Shown here: piece after piece, positions 1 through 8,202 of the stretch
Numbering within the stretch: the stretch's first letter is position 1
Layout of the letters: each line of letters opens with the position of its first letter
Assembly: GCA_900552795.1 (NCBI GenBank)
Contig: USBB01000002.1
Span: 124,001 to 188,000, forward strand
Direction of reading: 5' to 3'
DNA from: an uncultured Eubacterium sp.
Lineage (GTDB): Bacteria; Bacillota; Clostridia; Lachnospirales; Lachnospiraceae
Length of the DNA stretch: 64,000 bases
Program-made: the position numbers and the translations under genes
Notes under the pieces: model-generated
Database searches by the model: none
Told to the model about the DNA's origin: nothing
What the model saw: the letters and a program-made list of their open reading frames with translations, nothing else

Positions 1-1085
1 AAATTATGTCAAATCACAGTGAAAGGCCTGAGATAGCAGATGCTTTCAGCAATGGTGAGGGCAGTGCTATAAGAAAGTCGGAGACAATAGGAAAAAGTCT
101 GTTTTATTATGCAATCAGGCTTGATAACGGCTGTGTTTTAAGAGTGTCTAAGGAAGTGGAAAATATATATAGTGTAATAATAAGCGCACTTCCTGTAATT
201 TCTGTAATATGTGCTGTTTTGTTTATAGTATGTATTATGTTTTCAAATGTTCTTACAAAAAGTATTATACAGCCTATTGAACATCTGGCAGAAAATCTTG
301 ATGCGTCAAGTTCGGTAAAAGTATATAAAGAGCTTGTACCGTTTGTGACAACAATAAGAAGACAGCATGAGGATATTATGAGAAATGCCAATATGAGGCA
401 GGAATTTACGGCAAATGTATCACATGAATTAAAGACGCCGCTTACAAGTATTTCAGGATATTCCGAGCTTATAGAAAGCGGAATGGCAAATGAGGCAGAT
501 ACTATACGCTTTGCAAGGGAGATACATAAAAGTTCAAACAGACTGCTCACACTTATAAACGACATAATAAGACTTTCTGAACTTGACCAGACAAGCAGCA
601 CGGAAGTGTTTGAGGAGGTTGATTTATATGATGTGGCAAGCAGCTGCGTAGAAATGCTTGATTTGAATGCTAAAAAGAACAAAGTAACCATGAACATATA
701 TGGCTCAAGTCAGATTGTTACGGCCAGCCGTCAAATGATGGAGGAGCTTATATACAATCTTTGTGACAATGCCATAAGATATAATAATCCTGACGGAAGA
801 GTTGATATTATTGTATCAGGTGATGATAAACAAAGTATAGTGGAAGTTAAGGATACTGGTATCGGTATACCAAAAGAACACCAGGAAAGAATATTTGAAC
901 GTTTTTACAGGGTTGATAAAAGCCGCTCAAAATCCACTGGCGGAACAGGTCTTGGGCTTGCCATCGTAAAGCATATAGTCGCAAGACATGAATCCGCACA
1001 TATGGAGCTTGAAAGCGAACCGGGTAATGGAACCTCAATAAAGGTTATTTTTGATAAAACCACGGACCGCGGCGGTAGAATATAA
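1..1085 (+). CDS. Sensor histidine kinase, 5'-truncated by the window edge
   Basis: The C-terminal 359+ residues of a PhoR/WalK-like membrane histidine kinase, which autophosphorylates on His and passes phosphate to a response regulator. Numbering from the first Met in the window (position 6): a transmembrane segment at about 57-80, a HAMP-like linker, the H-box with SHELKTPLTS (phospho-acceptor His140), N-box NLCDNAIRYN (251-260), G1 DTGIGIP (283-289), F-box ERIFERFYRVD and G2 GGTGLGLAI (312-320). All ATP-binding motifs are intact. The first Met lies inside an extracytoplasmic sensor region and has no ribosome site, so the true start and first membrane helix lie upstream of the window; the regulator gene is probably there too. 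Its last 41 bp overlap the 3' end of the convergent MATE gene. Confidence 0.93.
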   Translation, partial: IMSNHSERPEIADAFSNGEGSAIRKSETIGKSLFYYAIRLDNGCVLRVSKEVENIYSVIISALPVISVICAVLFIVCIMFSNVLTKSIIQPIEHLAENLDASSSVKVYKELVPFVTTIRRQHEDIMRNANMRQEFTANVSHELKTPLTSISGYSELIESGMANEADTIRFAREIHKSSNRLLTLINDIIRLSELDQTSSTEVFEEVDLYDVASSCVEMLDLNAKKNKVTMNIYGSSQIVTASRQMMEELIYNLCDNAIRYNNPDGRVDIIVSGDDKQSIVEVKDTGIGIPKEHQERIFERFYRVDKSRSKSTGGTGLGLAIVKHIVARHESAHMELESEPGNGTSIKVIFDKTTDRGGRI

Positions 1086-2373
1086 TTGATAAAACAGTAC
1101 CGAGTACCCAGCCTACAGGCCATGCAATCCAGATACCTGTTGCACCCCAGAATCCTGCAAAGACATATGCAAGAATAACTCTTAATATAAGGTCGGTAAA
1201 TGTTGCAGCCATAAACTGCCGCATAAGTCCGGCTCCTCTTAAAATACCGTCTGCTACAAGCTTTGCTGAGACGATAAAGTAAAATGGCGACAATATACAT
1301 AGGAATTGAATTCCTGTTGACATTGCTGCTGATGTCGGTGCATCAAGGAACAGATAAAGCATGAAACGTCCGGCAAAGAAGTAAAGTATAAACATTGGAA
1401 GACTTAAGAGCCATACCATTTTTAAACCGGCCTTAAAGCCTTTTCTGATACGGTCAGGTTTTCCTGCTCCGAGATTTTGTGCCGTGAAGTTTGATATACC
1501 GTTTCCAAGCGTCGTAAATGATGTTATCACGAGATTGTTTAATTTGACAGCAGCCGAATATCCTGCTATTACGCCTGGTCCGAAGCTGTTTATTACGCTT
1601 TGGATTACAATATTTCCTATTGATATGAAGCTTTGTTGTAAAATGCTTGGAACAGCAATAACAACAAGTTTCTTAAATATAGGAAAAGAAAATACTGCAG
1701 GCTTATCTGTGGCCTTTATATTTGAAATTCTTTTAAATACTACCATTATTGCAAGCAGTGCGCTTACGCCCTGGCAGATAAACGTAGCCCATGCGACACC
1801 GGCAATTCCTAAGTCAAAGGCTGTAACGAACAGGATGTCTGCGCCTATATTTGCGGTGGAAGATATGGCAAGGAAAATAAATGGAGTCTTTGAATCTCCC
1901 AGAGCTGAAAATATTCCAGTAGCCACATTGTAAAAAAACATAAACGGAAGTCCCAGTATGTATATGTCTAAATAAAGCTTAGAGTCCGCTATTATATCGA
2001 CAGGCGTATTTATTGCAGTAAGCAGCATGTCGCAGCATAAAAAGCCGAACAGCATAAGCATAGCGCATAATGCAGAGCATGTGACTAAAGATGTATGTAT
2101 TGCAGATTTTACATTGGTGTAGTCCTTGGCACCAAAGAATTGTGATACGATGACGGAGCAGCCTATATTGCAGCCAAAAGAAAATGCTATAAATATAAGT
2201 GTAATTTCATAGCTGTTGCCGACTGCGGCTAAGGCGTTTTCGCCTATGAATTTGCCGGCAACAAGGCTGTCGGCAATGTTATAGAGCTGCTGGAAGAAGA
2301 CGCTTCCAAAAAGCGGAAGACAAAATCTCCACATCACACTATCGGGTTTTCCTACGGTTAAGTCTTTTATCAT
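1045..2373 (-). CDS. MATE-family multidrug/metabolite efflux protein
   Basis: A 442-residue polytopic protein with about 12 hydrophobic segments in two similar halves and the usual MATE opening (LPLFGSVFFQQLYNIADSL followed by AAVGNSYE). MATE proteins exchange H+ or Na+ for drugs or metabolites across the cytoplasmic membrane. The start is set by GGAGG seven bases before ATG on the minus strand. The gene is convergent with the histidine kinase, and the two coding ends overlap by 41 bp with no terminator hairpin between them. Substrate unknown. A second MATE gene of a different subfamily lies at 27478. Confidence 0.9.
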   Translation of the reverse strand: MIKDLTVGKPDSVMWRFCLPLFGSVFFQQLYNIADSLVAGKFIGENALAAVGNSYEITLIFIAFSFGCNIGCSVIVSQFFGAKDYTNVKSAIHTSLVTCSALCAMLMLFGFLCCDMLLTAINTPVDIIADSKLYLDIYILGLPFMFFYNVATGIFSALGDSKTPFIFLAISSTANIGADILFVTAFDLGIAGVAWATFICQGVSALLAIMVVFKRISNIKATDKPAVFSFPIFKKLVVIAVPSILQQSFISIGNIVIQSVINSFGPGVIAGYSAAVKLNNLVITSFTTLGNGISNFTAQNLGAGKPDRIRKGFKAGLKMVWLLSLPMFILYFFAGRFMLYLFLDAPTSAAMSTGIQFLCILSPFYFIVSAKLVADGILRGAGLMRQFMAATFTDLILRVILAYVFAGFWGATGIWIAWPVGWVLGTVLSIIFYRRGPWFYQK

Positions 2374-2415
2374 ACAAATCCTCCATTCTCAAGCCAGACT
2401 TTGCTGTCAATTATT

Positions 2416-2445
2416 TTGACAATATTTTATCGTTGGTATTATACT
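2416..2445 (+). promoter_or_regulatory. Promoter for the ECF/kinase operon
   Basis: TTGACA (2416-2421), an 18-bp spacer and TATACT (2440-2445) read rightward, about 110 bp before the ECF S-component start. The -10 box overlaps that of the leftward MATE promoter, so both polymerases cannot bind at once. Confidence 0.55.
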
Positions 2446-2466
2446 CCTACAAAATAGCCATTTCAA
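2438..2466 (-). promoter_or_regulatory. Promoter for the MATE gene
   Basis: On the minus strand, TTGAAA (2466-2461) is separated by 17 bp from a perfect TATAAT (2443-2438), about 65 bp before the MATE start codon. Its -10 box shares bases with the -10 box of the divergent promoter described next. Confidence 0.6.
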
Positions 2467-2563
2467 GATTTTTTTACACTGTAATCATAATTATATTAGT
2501 GCAATGAAACAGGCGGTGTGCTATAATGTGCGTATTGTTGAGTTGATTTATATGGAGGATAAT

Positions 2564-3112
2564 ATGGTAAAGGATAAGAAAATGGTTAATAAATTATGTA
2601 TATCTGCTATGTTTATAGCGATAGGGTGGCTTGTGCCGTTTTTGTCAGGACAGAATACAGCACTTGGAAATATGCTCTGCTTTATGCATATACCTGTTAT
2701 TGTGGCAGGCTTTGTTTTAGGGCCTGGGTATGGTGCAATTATAGGTGCAGTAACTCCTATTACAAGATTTATGATATTCGGAATGCCGCCAATATATCCT
2801 ATAGGAGTGTGTATGGCAGTTGAGCTTACAGGGTATGGATTTTTGAGCGGCTTTTTATTCAGGCTGTTAAAGCAAAGGTCAAAATTTCAAGAGATAGTGA
2901 TAATATATATTTCGCTTATAGGTGCTATGCTTGGCGGAAGACTGCTTTGGGGCGCGGCAAGAGTTTTGTGCGGAGTATTTTCAAATACTGCATTTACATG
3001 GAAGCTGTTTATGACGGGGGCATTTGTTACTGCATGGCCGGGCATACTTATTCAGATATTTTTAATTCCTGCAATTATTATTGGATTAAACAGATCTAAA
3101 ATAATGAAATAG
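2564..3112 (+). CDS. ECF transporter S-component (substrate unknown)
   Basis: A 182-residue, very hydrophobic protein of about six membrane helices, matching in size and pattern the substrate-binding S-components of energy-coupling-factor vitamin transporters; these work with a shared EcfA/A'/T module encoded elsewhere. Start: ATG at 2564 has GGAGG five bases upstream, whereas the longer reading from 2504 has no ribosome site. It is followed by a P-loop kinase (42 bp gap) and a YwlG-type protein (1 bp gap), suggesting one transcript, possibly for uptake and phosphorylation of a small nutrient. The substrate cannot be read from sequence. Confidence 0.8.
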   Translation: MVKDKKMVNKLCISAMFIAIGWLVPFLSGQNTALGNMLCFMHIPVIVAGFVLGPGYGAIIGAVTPITRFMIFGMPPIYPIGVCMAVELTGYGFLSGFLFRLLKQRSKFQEIVIIYISLIGAMLGGRLLWGAARVLCGVFSNTAFTWKLFMTGAFVTAWPGILIQIFLIPAIIIGLNRSKIMK

Positions 3113-3154
3113 CGTAATCAACAAAGTGACTTAAGAAATGAGGATTTAAATGTT

Positions 3155-3766
3155 ATGTTTAATCTTGAAAACCATTACATTGCAGATACTTTGAAAAAGC
3201 TGTGCGGCTTGTTAGAAAATAATGAGCAGATTGTTATTGCGGTAGACGGAATGAGCGGTGCTTTAAAGTCTACAATGGCGCAGGCTTTGGCAAAAAAATA
3301 TGAAGCGCAGGTAATTCACTGCGATGACTTTTTTCTTCCTGCACATTTAAGAAGTAAGGAACGATATGAGCAGCCGGGAGGAAATATAGATTATGTGCGC
3401 TTAATGGATGAGGTTATTGATAATTTAAGCCGAAATAGCCCGCAAATTGCGGATTTTTCATATGGGAAATTTGATTGCAGACAAATGAAAGTTACACAAA
3501 ATATAAATATAAGTAAAGCCCGCATGTATGTTGTTGAGGGAGTTTACAGTCTTCATCCGTATTTCGGGAAATATTATGATTACAGCATATTTTTAAAGGT
3601 TGACGGAAAAGAACAGTTAAAAAGGATAGAAGCAAGAAACGGTGATGTACAGATGTTTAAAGACATGTGGATACCTATGGAAAATCTTTATTTTGATAAA
3701 TTTGCAATACAACAGAAGGCAGATTGTGTGATTGATACAACTTTATTTTTGCGGAATGGAGATTAA
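3155..3766 (+). CDS. Uridine-kinase-like P-loop protein with an altered Walker A
   Basis: A 203-residue protein with the layout of the uridine kinase/phosphoribulokinase superfamily: a beta strand ending in AVDGMSGALKST (29-40), HCDDFFLP carrying the expected Asp pair, and VVEGVYSLHPYF downstream. The family phosphorylates nucleosides or related small molecules. The P-loop normally reads GxxxxGKS/T; here the second Gly is Leu (G32-M-S-G-A-L37-K38-S39), so ATP binding may be weakened. The start ATG at 3155 has ATGAGGA upstream. It sits between an S-component and a YwlG-type gene, so its substrate may be what the S-component imports. This is inference. Confidence 0.75.
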   Translation: MFNLENHYIADTLKKLCGLLENNEQIVIAVDGMSGALKSTMAQALAKKYEAQVIHCDDFFLPAHLRSKERYEQPGGNIDYVRLMDEVIDNLSRNSPQIADFSYGKFDCRQMKVTQNINISKARMYVVEGVYSLHPYFGKYYDYSIFLKVDGKEQLKRIEARNGDVQMFKDMWIPMENLYFDKFAIQQKADCVIDTTLFLRNGD

Positions 3767-3767
3767 G

Positions 3768-4331
3768 ATGAAAGAATTATTTTTAAATGAAGTTAAAGAG
3801 CAGGCTAAAAATGTAGTCAGAGAATTGCTTGAGCAGGCGGATTTAAGGGAAGGTGATATTCTTGTTGTGGGCTGTTCTTCAAGTGAGGTTATAGGTAATA
3901 CCATAGGAACAGCTTCAAGTGTTGAGACGGCGGAAGCTGTGTTTAACGGAATTTATGAGGTTGCACAAAGCAGAGGAATCTATTTGGCAGCGCAGTGCTG
4001 TGAACATCTTAACAGAGCGCTTATTATAGAAAGAGACCTTGCAAAGGGAGAAAGAATTCCAATTGTAAATGTGGTTCCTAAGCCAAAGGCAGGAGGTTCG
4101 TTTGCAGCCACGGCATATCTTAATTTTGAAAATCCTGTGGCAGTAGAGCACATACAGGCTGATGCAGGAATTGATATAGGAGATACTCTTATAGGAATGC
4201 ATCTTAAGGATGTTGCAGTTCCGGTAAGAATATGTACTGAAAATATAGGAAAAGCGCATGTAGTATGTGCAAGAACGAGAGGAAAATTTATCGGCGGAGA
4301 GAGAGCTGTATACGATAAGGAAAATATGTAG
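3768..4331 (+). CDS. YwlG/UPF0340 (TIGR01440-type) conserved protein
   Basis: A 187-residue cytoplasmic protein recognised by the family blocks VVGCSSSEVIGNTIG near the N-terminus, AAQCCEHLNRALI in the middle and GGSFAATAY plus DIGDTLIGMHLK downstream. The length is normal for the family, whose function is not established. ATG at 3768 has GGAGA five bases upstream, and only one base separates it from the kinase stop codon, so translation is probably coupled. A longer reading from 3732 lacks a ribosome site and would overlap the kinase. Confidence 0.85.
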   Translation: MKELFLNEVKEQAKNVVRELLEQADLREGDILVVGCSSSEVIGNTIGTASSVETAEAVFNGIYEVAQSRGIYLAAQCCEHLNRALIIERDLAKGERIPIVNVVPKPKAGGSFAATAYLNFENPVAVEHIQADAGIDIGDTLIGMHLKDVAVPVRICTENIGKAHVVCARTRGKFIGGERAVYDKENM

Positions 4332-4470
4332 GAAAAAATATAAAATTTACCGGAATTAAGAAATTTTATAAACTATTTTTATAAATATTTCGTATAAGAT
4401 AATGAAAGAGAAAAATATATATAGAATATTTTGTAAATAGAAAAGTAAGTAAGCCAAATTTCGGGGATAG

Positions 4471-4516
4471 ATAGGAGCGGTTAGTAATTTATAAACCGCT
4501 CCTATTTATTTTTTAT
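4471..4516 (+). terminator. Rho-independent terminator after the ECF/kinase operon
   Basis: A perfect 12-bp stem (4471-4482 with 4494-4505), an 11-base loop and a T-rich tail. It closes the operon and separates it from the exopolysaccharide operon. The rest of 4332-4587 is AT-rich non-coding DNA. Confidence 0.85.
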
Positions 4517-4524
4517 AAAATGTA

Positions 4525-4533
4525 TGATATAAT
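4525..4533 (+). promoter_or_regulatory. Extended -10 promoter for the exopolysaccharide operon
   Basis: TGA-TATAAT at 4525-4533 forms an extended -10 element with a perfect hexamer about 55 bp before the GT2 start; no good -35 is visible. It is the only convincing promoter upstream of the long operon. Confidence 0.45.
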
Positions 4534-4587
4534 TTTTAAATAAGTTCAATTCAAAATTTTACTTTTAGTTTAAATATGGGGATAACG

Positions 4588-5664
4588 GTGGATAAGATAT
4601 CGGTTATAGTTCCTGTACATAATGCACAGGAATATTTGGAAAAATGTATAGACAGTATAATAAGACAGGATTATAAAAATACAGAGATTCTTTTGGTGGA
4701 GGATTCATCTGAGGATAACAGTGCCTATATGTGCAGTCAGTATGAAAAGCAATATGACAATATAAAGGTTTTTAGCGTAAATTTTAACAGTGCCGCAAAA
4801 TCAAGAAATTATGGATTAAAAATGGCATGCGGACAATTTATTGTATTTTCGGATTCAGATGATTATTTTACCGATAATAATTGTATTACAGATATGTACA
4901 ATAATATAAAGATAAACAGTTCAGATATAGCTGTCGGAAATTATCTTAAGTTTGTGGACGGGCAGTTATATGCTGCGTCACCTCACAGTGCCATAAGTGC
5001 TTATGAGACGGATACTGCTGCGTTTCGGTTTGAGGGTTTTTTTGCTACGGGCACATTGTCATATGTCTGGGCTAAAATGTACAGGATGGATTTTTTACAA
5101 AAATGCGGCATAGAATTTAAGGATTTAAGTTACGCTGAGGATAAGCTTTTTAATTTTGAGTGTTATGTAAGCGGTGCAAAATACAGCTTTTTAGATAAAG
5201 CTGTGTATGTGTACAGACACAATATTTCTTCAGTTTCAAATTCATACAGAAAAGAATCATACAAAAACTGGCTTGAGGTAGCTGCACATATATATAAGCT
5301 GCTTGTGCTTAAGAATGTATTAAAGCAATATGGTGATTTGGCAGCATTTACTATTTTTTTTGCAGCATTTTTTGATGGCAAGCAGGAGTATGTATATAAC
5401 GGAAAAACGATAAGAAATGTCAGGTTTTTGCTTATGCGCTACGCTGATGACAAACTGACTCAGATGTATATTTTAAATATATCGCATGGAGTGTATGTTA
5501 AAGACATACCATCACGCATGTGGAGGATTATTATAAGGGGATTCGCAGTTGCAATGAGATTTCATATGTATTGGCTGCTGGGATTTGGAATAAAACTTTT
5601 GATAGATCTAAAGATAGATGAAAAGCTGTCTGATATAGGCGCAAAAAATGTTGTTGCGGCATAA
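4588..5664 (+). CDS. Family 2 glycosyltransferase
   Basis: A 358-residue GT-A fold enzyme with the family opening (KISVIVPVHNAQEYLEKC), the acceptor-side SAAKSRNYG segment and a DSDD metal/nucleotide-sugar motif. It should transfer a sugar from an NDP donor on the cytoplasmic face; no membrane helix is obvious. Start: GTG at 4588 is preceded by GGGGA with five-base spacing, the spacing seen at many genes here, whereas the ATG four codons earlier has no ribosome site. First gene of the Pel-like operon, directly upstream of the PqqD-like gene. Donor and acceptor are unknown. Confidence 0.88.
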   Translation: MDKISVIVPVHNAQEYLEKCIDSIIRQDYKNTEILLVEDSSEDNSAYMCSQYEKQYDNIKVFSVNFNSAAKSRNYGLKMACGQFIVFSDSDDYFTDNNCITDMYNNIKINSSDIAVGNYLKFVDGQLYAASPHSAISAYETDTAAFRFEGFFATGTLSYVWAKMYRMDFLQKCGIEFKDLSYAEDKLFNFECYVSGAKYSFLDKAVYVYRHNISSVSNSYRKESYKNWLEVAAHIYKLLVLKNVLKQYGDLAAFTIFFAAFFDGKQEYVYNGKTIRNVRFLLMRYADDKLTQMYILNISHGVYVKDIPSRMWRIIIRGFAVAMRFHMYWLLGFGIKLLIDLKIDEKLSDIGAKNVVAA

Positions 5665-5687
5665 TCTTTAAGTTAGGAGGTGTTTTG

Positions 5688-5945
5688 GTGGATGACGATT
5701 GCAGGTTAAGGTATGCAGCTGGCGCATACTGGATACAGAGGTGTAACAAAACAAAACAATATCTGCCGCCGGTTATAACAAATGAGACCGGGAGTTGTAT
5801 ATGGCAATGTTTAAAGGACGGTATGGATATTGAAAGTATGGTGAAGTATATATCAGGGTTATATGAAATACCCGAAGAGGAGGCTTACAAAGATGTTGCG
5901 GATTTTAGTAAGGTTCTTCAGCTAAATGGTTGTCTTAAAAATTAA
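5688..5945 (+). CDS. PqqD-like peptide-recognition (RRE) protein
   Basis: An 85-residue protein with the PqqD pattern: a short beta region, then NETGSCIWQCLKDG, then a winged-helix-like stretch rich in acidic residues (PEEEAYKDVADFSK) ending in a short beta tail. PqqD proteins are RiPP recognition elements that bind the leader of a ribosomal peptide and present it to a modifying enzyme. GTG at 5688 has AGGAGG seven bases upstream; TTG at 5685 is in frame but too close. It stands 23 bp after the GT2 gene and 20 bp before the SDR-PelD gene. The likeliest peptide partner is the 77-residue product at 24334, itself near a NTP_transf_5 gene. No radical SAM, YcaO or lanthionine synthetase gene is nearby. 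Confidence 0.8.
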   Translation: MDDDCRLRYAAGAYWIQRCNKTKQYLPPVITNETGSCIWQCLKDGMDIESMVKYISGLYEIPEEEAYKDVADFSKVLQLNGCLKN

Positions 5946-5965
5946 TGATAGGATTATAGTAAATT

Positions 5966-8185
5966 ATGAAGGTTTTATTGATAGGTGGATACAACAGTAT
6001 AAATGCATCGATTGTTCGCAAGCTTGGCAAGGAACGTGTAAGAGTATATGTGTTAAACAGCAACAGGCAGACTGCCGGAAAGTTTAAGGATGCGTATGAG
6101 CAGTATAATTTTTCTTATGAAAATCCATGTGTTAAAGAGGTATTTGAGAGTGTTGCTCCTGATATAGTTCTTTTTTCTGGTGCTTTTGACAGTAATTTCG
6201 ACTGGGATAACGGATACCGGGAGGCGGTAAGTTATGGTGCCGGATTATATAATGTGTTAAATGCGTTTGCACTTTTAAATTCAGGACGTTTTATATACTT
6301 GTCGTCATATGAGGCCGGACAGGTTTCCAATGATGAATATAAAGATACCACAAAGGATATGGATCAGTTTAATAGTGACGATTTAATGCAGTATTCTAAA
6401 GTTCACAGGGCAAAAGCAATACAAAACGGAGAGCAGATTTGTGAAAGCTTCAGGAAAACGTTTAACGTGCGTACAATGGTAATAAGGATAAACGAGCTTT
6501 GTACTTCATTTGACAATAATATAGATATGTATGATGAATGTGTAAGAATGGTAGTAGAGGCTTTAAAGACCAATACGATAACGATAAGAAGTAGACACTA
6601 CAGTCCGCTGAATTTGTCTGATGCTGTTGAATTTTTGTACAGAACGTTTATAAAAGAAAGTTTTAAACACAGTATGTATTTTATGGGTTCTGACAGCAGT
6701 ATTGATGGGGAGCAGCTGGCAGATTTAATTGATAAAAAGTTAAATATGGAAACTCTTAAGGTGCTTGGGTACCAGGAAGATAAAATAATGTCCGTCGGCC
6801 TTAGTGATGAGATTTTTGACATACGAAAAGAGATAGACGGAAAAGTTTTTAATGATGCCAAAATGTGCGCTGAAAAGGTTATAGATAATGTTATCGCAAA
6901 TAAAGCGGTAGTTTTAGAGAGTGAGAATCAAAAAAATAAAAAAAATTTAAGCCAAAGAATATGGTTATACTTATCTAATATATTTCATGCTCTGCTTCCG
7001 TTTATAGAAAATATGGTTGTGTTTATTCCGTTTTTTATGATAAACAACCGTGTTACTGACAGCCAGTATTTTGCAAAGCTCGACTGCTATCTGCTATATG
7101 TGCTGTTTTTTGCGATATTTTATGGTCAGCAGCAGGCAGCGTTTTCGGCAATATTGTCTGTCGGAGGATATATTTTTCGTCAGACTTATGAAAGAACCGG
7201 TTTTGATGTTGCAATGGACTATAATACATATGTGTGGATTGCGCAGTTAATGATACTGGGTCTTAGTGTGGGATATTTAAGGGATAAATTAACGTCAACC
7301 AAAGCCGATAATTCTGATGAAATCATATATCTTGAGAGCCGGTTAAAGGATATAGAGGATATAAACAGCGTAAACGTAAAGCTTAAAAATAATATGGAGA
7401 CACAGATAGTAAACCAGACAGACAGTCTCGGAAAAATATATGATATTACTTCAAGCCTTGACAGTGATGAGCCTGAGGAAGTTTTCTTTCATGCCGCAGA
7501 GCTGGTTTCCCAGCTTATGGATTGTAAGAGCGTAGCAATATATAATGTTTCAAACAACAGCTATGCAAGACTTATGTCATCAACATCTGCACTTGCAAAA
7601 AAGCTTGGAAATTCGATTGAGTATGTAAAATATGGCAAGATGTACGATGAGCTTGCAAACGGTAATGTTTATATAAATAAAACGCTTAATAAAGATTATC
7701 CTCTCATGGCGGTTGCAATTATTGTAGATGATAAGATGCAGTCAATAATAATGCTTTGGGACATAAGCTTTGAAAAAATGAATCTTTCTTATTCAAACAG
7801 GCTAAAGGTTATAAGCTTTCTTATACAGAATGCAGTGTTAAGAGCCAACAAATATATAAAGGTGCTTGAATCTGAGCGTTATATTGAAGATTCAAAGGTT
7901 CTTGATGCGCAGGCATTCAGAAAGCTTATTGACGCATTTTTAAACGCAAGACGAAAAAATCTTGCAGAATGTGCGATTATAAGAATTTCATGTATGAAAA
8001 ATCATACAGTGACACAAACGGGTTCTGTTTTGGAAAAATTGTTCAGGGCATCTGATTATATGGGTAGTCTTAATGACGGTTATTTGTATGTTATTCTTTC
8101 AAATACGAGTAATGCTGATGCTTCCTATGTTACAAAAAGAATTGAAGATGCAGGATACAAGTATCAGTTACTTAATGAAATATAA
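5966..8185 (+). CDS. pelD: SDR-PelD fusion, candidate c-di-GMP receptor
   Basis: A 739-residue protein with four parts. Residues 1-310 form an extended SDR (epimerase-like) domain. Residues 339-438 hold about four membrane helices. Residues 450-490 look coiled-coil. Residues 495-739 are a GAF-like domain plus a degenerate GGDEF domain, the PelD layout. PelD is the inner-membrane receptor that switches on Pel polysaccharide synthesis when c-di-GMP binds an RxxD inhibitory site; here R694-A-S-D697 is followed five residues later by NDGYL (703-707) in place of GGDEF, so it should bind but not make c-di-GMP. The SDR part looks degenerate: GGxGxxG is GGYNSIN (7-13) and YxxxK is Y143-S-K-V-H147. 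The ribosome site is weak (AGGA 12 bases upstream). Confidence 0.82.
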   Translation: MKVLLIGGYNSINASIVRKLGKERVRVYVLNSNRQTAGKFKDAYEQYNFSYENPCVKEVFESVAPDIVLFSGAFDSNFDWDNGYREAVSYGAGLYNVLNAFALLNSGRFIYLSSYEAGQVSNDEYKDTTKDMDQFNSDDLMQYSKVHRAKAIQNGEQICESFRKTFNVRTMVIRINELCTSFDNNIDMYDECVRMVVEALKTNTITIRSRHYSPLNLSDAVEFLYRTFIKESFKHSMYFMGSDSSIDGEQLADLIDKKLNMETLKVLGYQEDKIMSVGLSDEIFDIRKEIDGKVFNDAKMCAEKVIDNVIANKAVVLESENQKNKKNLSQRIWLYLSNIFHALLPFIENMVVFIPFFMINNRVTDSQYFAKLDCYLLYVLFFAIFYGQQQAAFSAILSVGGYIFRQTYERTGFDVAMDYNTYVWIAQLMILGLSVGYLRDKLTSTKADNSDEIIYLESRLKDIEDINSVNVKLKNNMETQIVNQTDSLGKIYDITSSLDSDEPEEVFFHAAELVSQLMDCKSVAIYNVSNNSYARLMSSTSALAKKLGNSIEYVKYGKMYDELANGNVYINKTLNKDYPLMAVAIIVDDKMQSIIMLWDISFEKMNLSYSNRLKVISFLIQNAVLRANKYIKVLESERYIEDSKVLDAQAFRKLIDAFLNARRKNLAECAIIRISCMKNHTVTQTGSVLEKLFRASDYMGSLNDGYLYVILSNTSNADASYVTKRIEDAGYKYQLLNEI

Positions 8186-8202
8186 AAGCGGGGGTTATGT
8201 AT

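Noticed and set aside
4332..4575. Possible riboswitch before the exopolysaccharide operon
   Set aside because: The hairpin there is a plain terminator of the previous operon, and the new promoter starts after it.
7050..7250. A 66-codon frame inside the SDR-PelD gene
   Set aside because: It is a shifted reading of the PelD membrane region.
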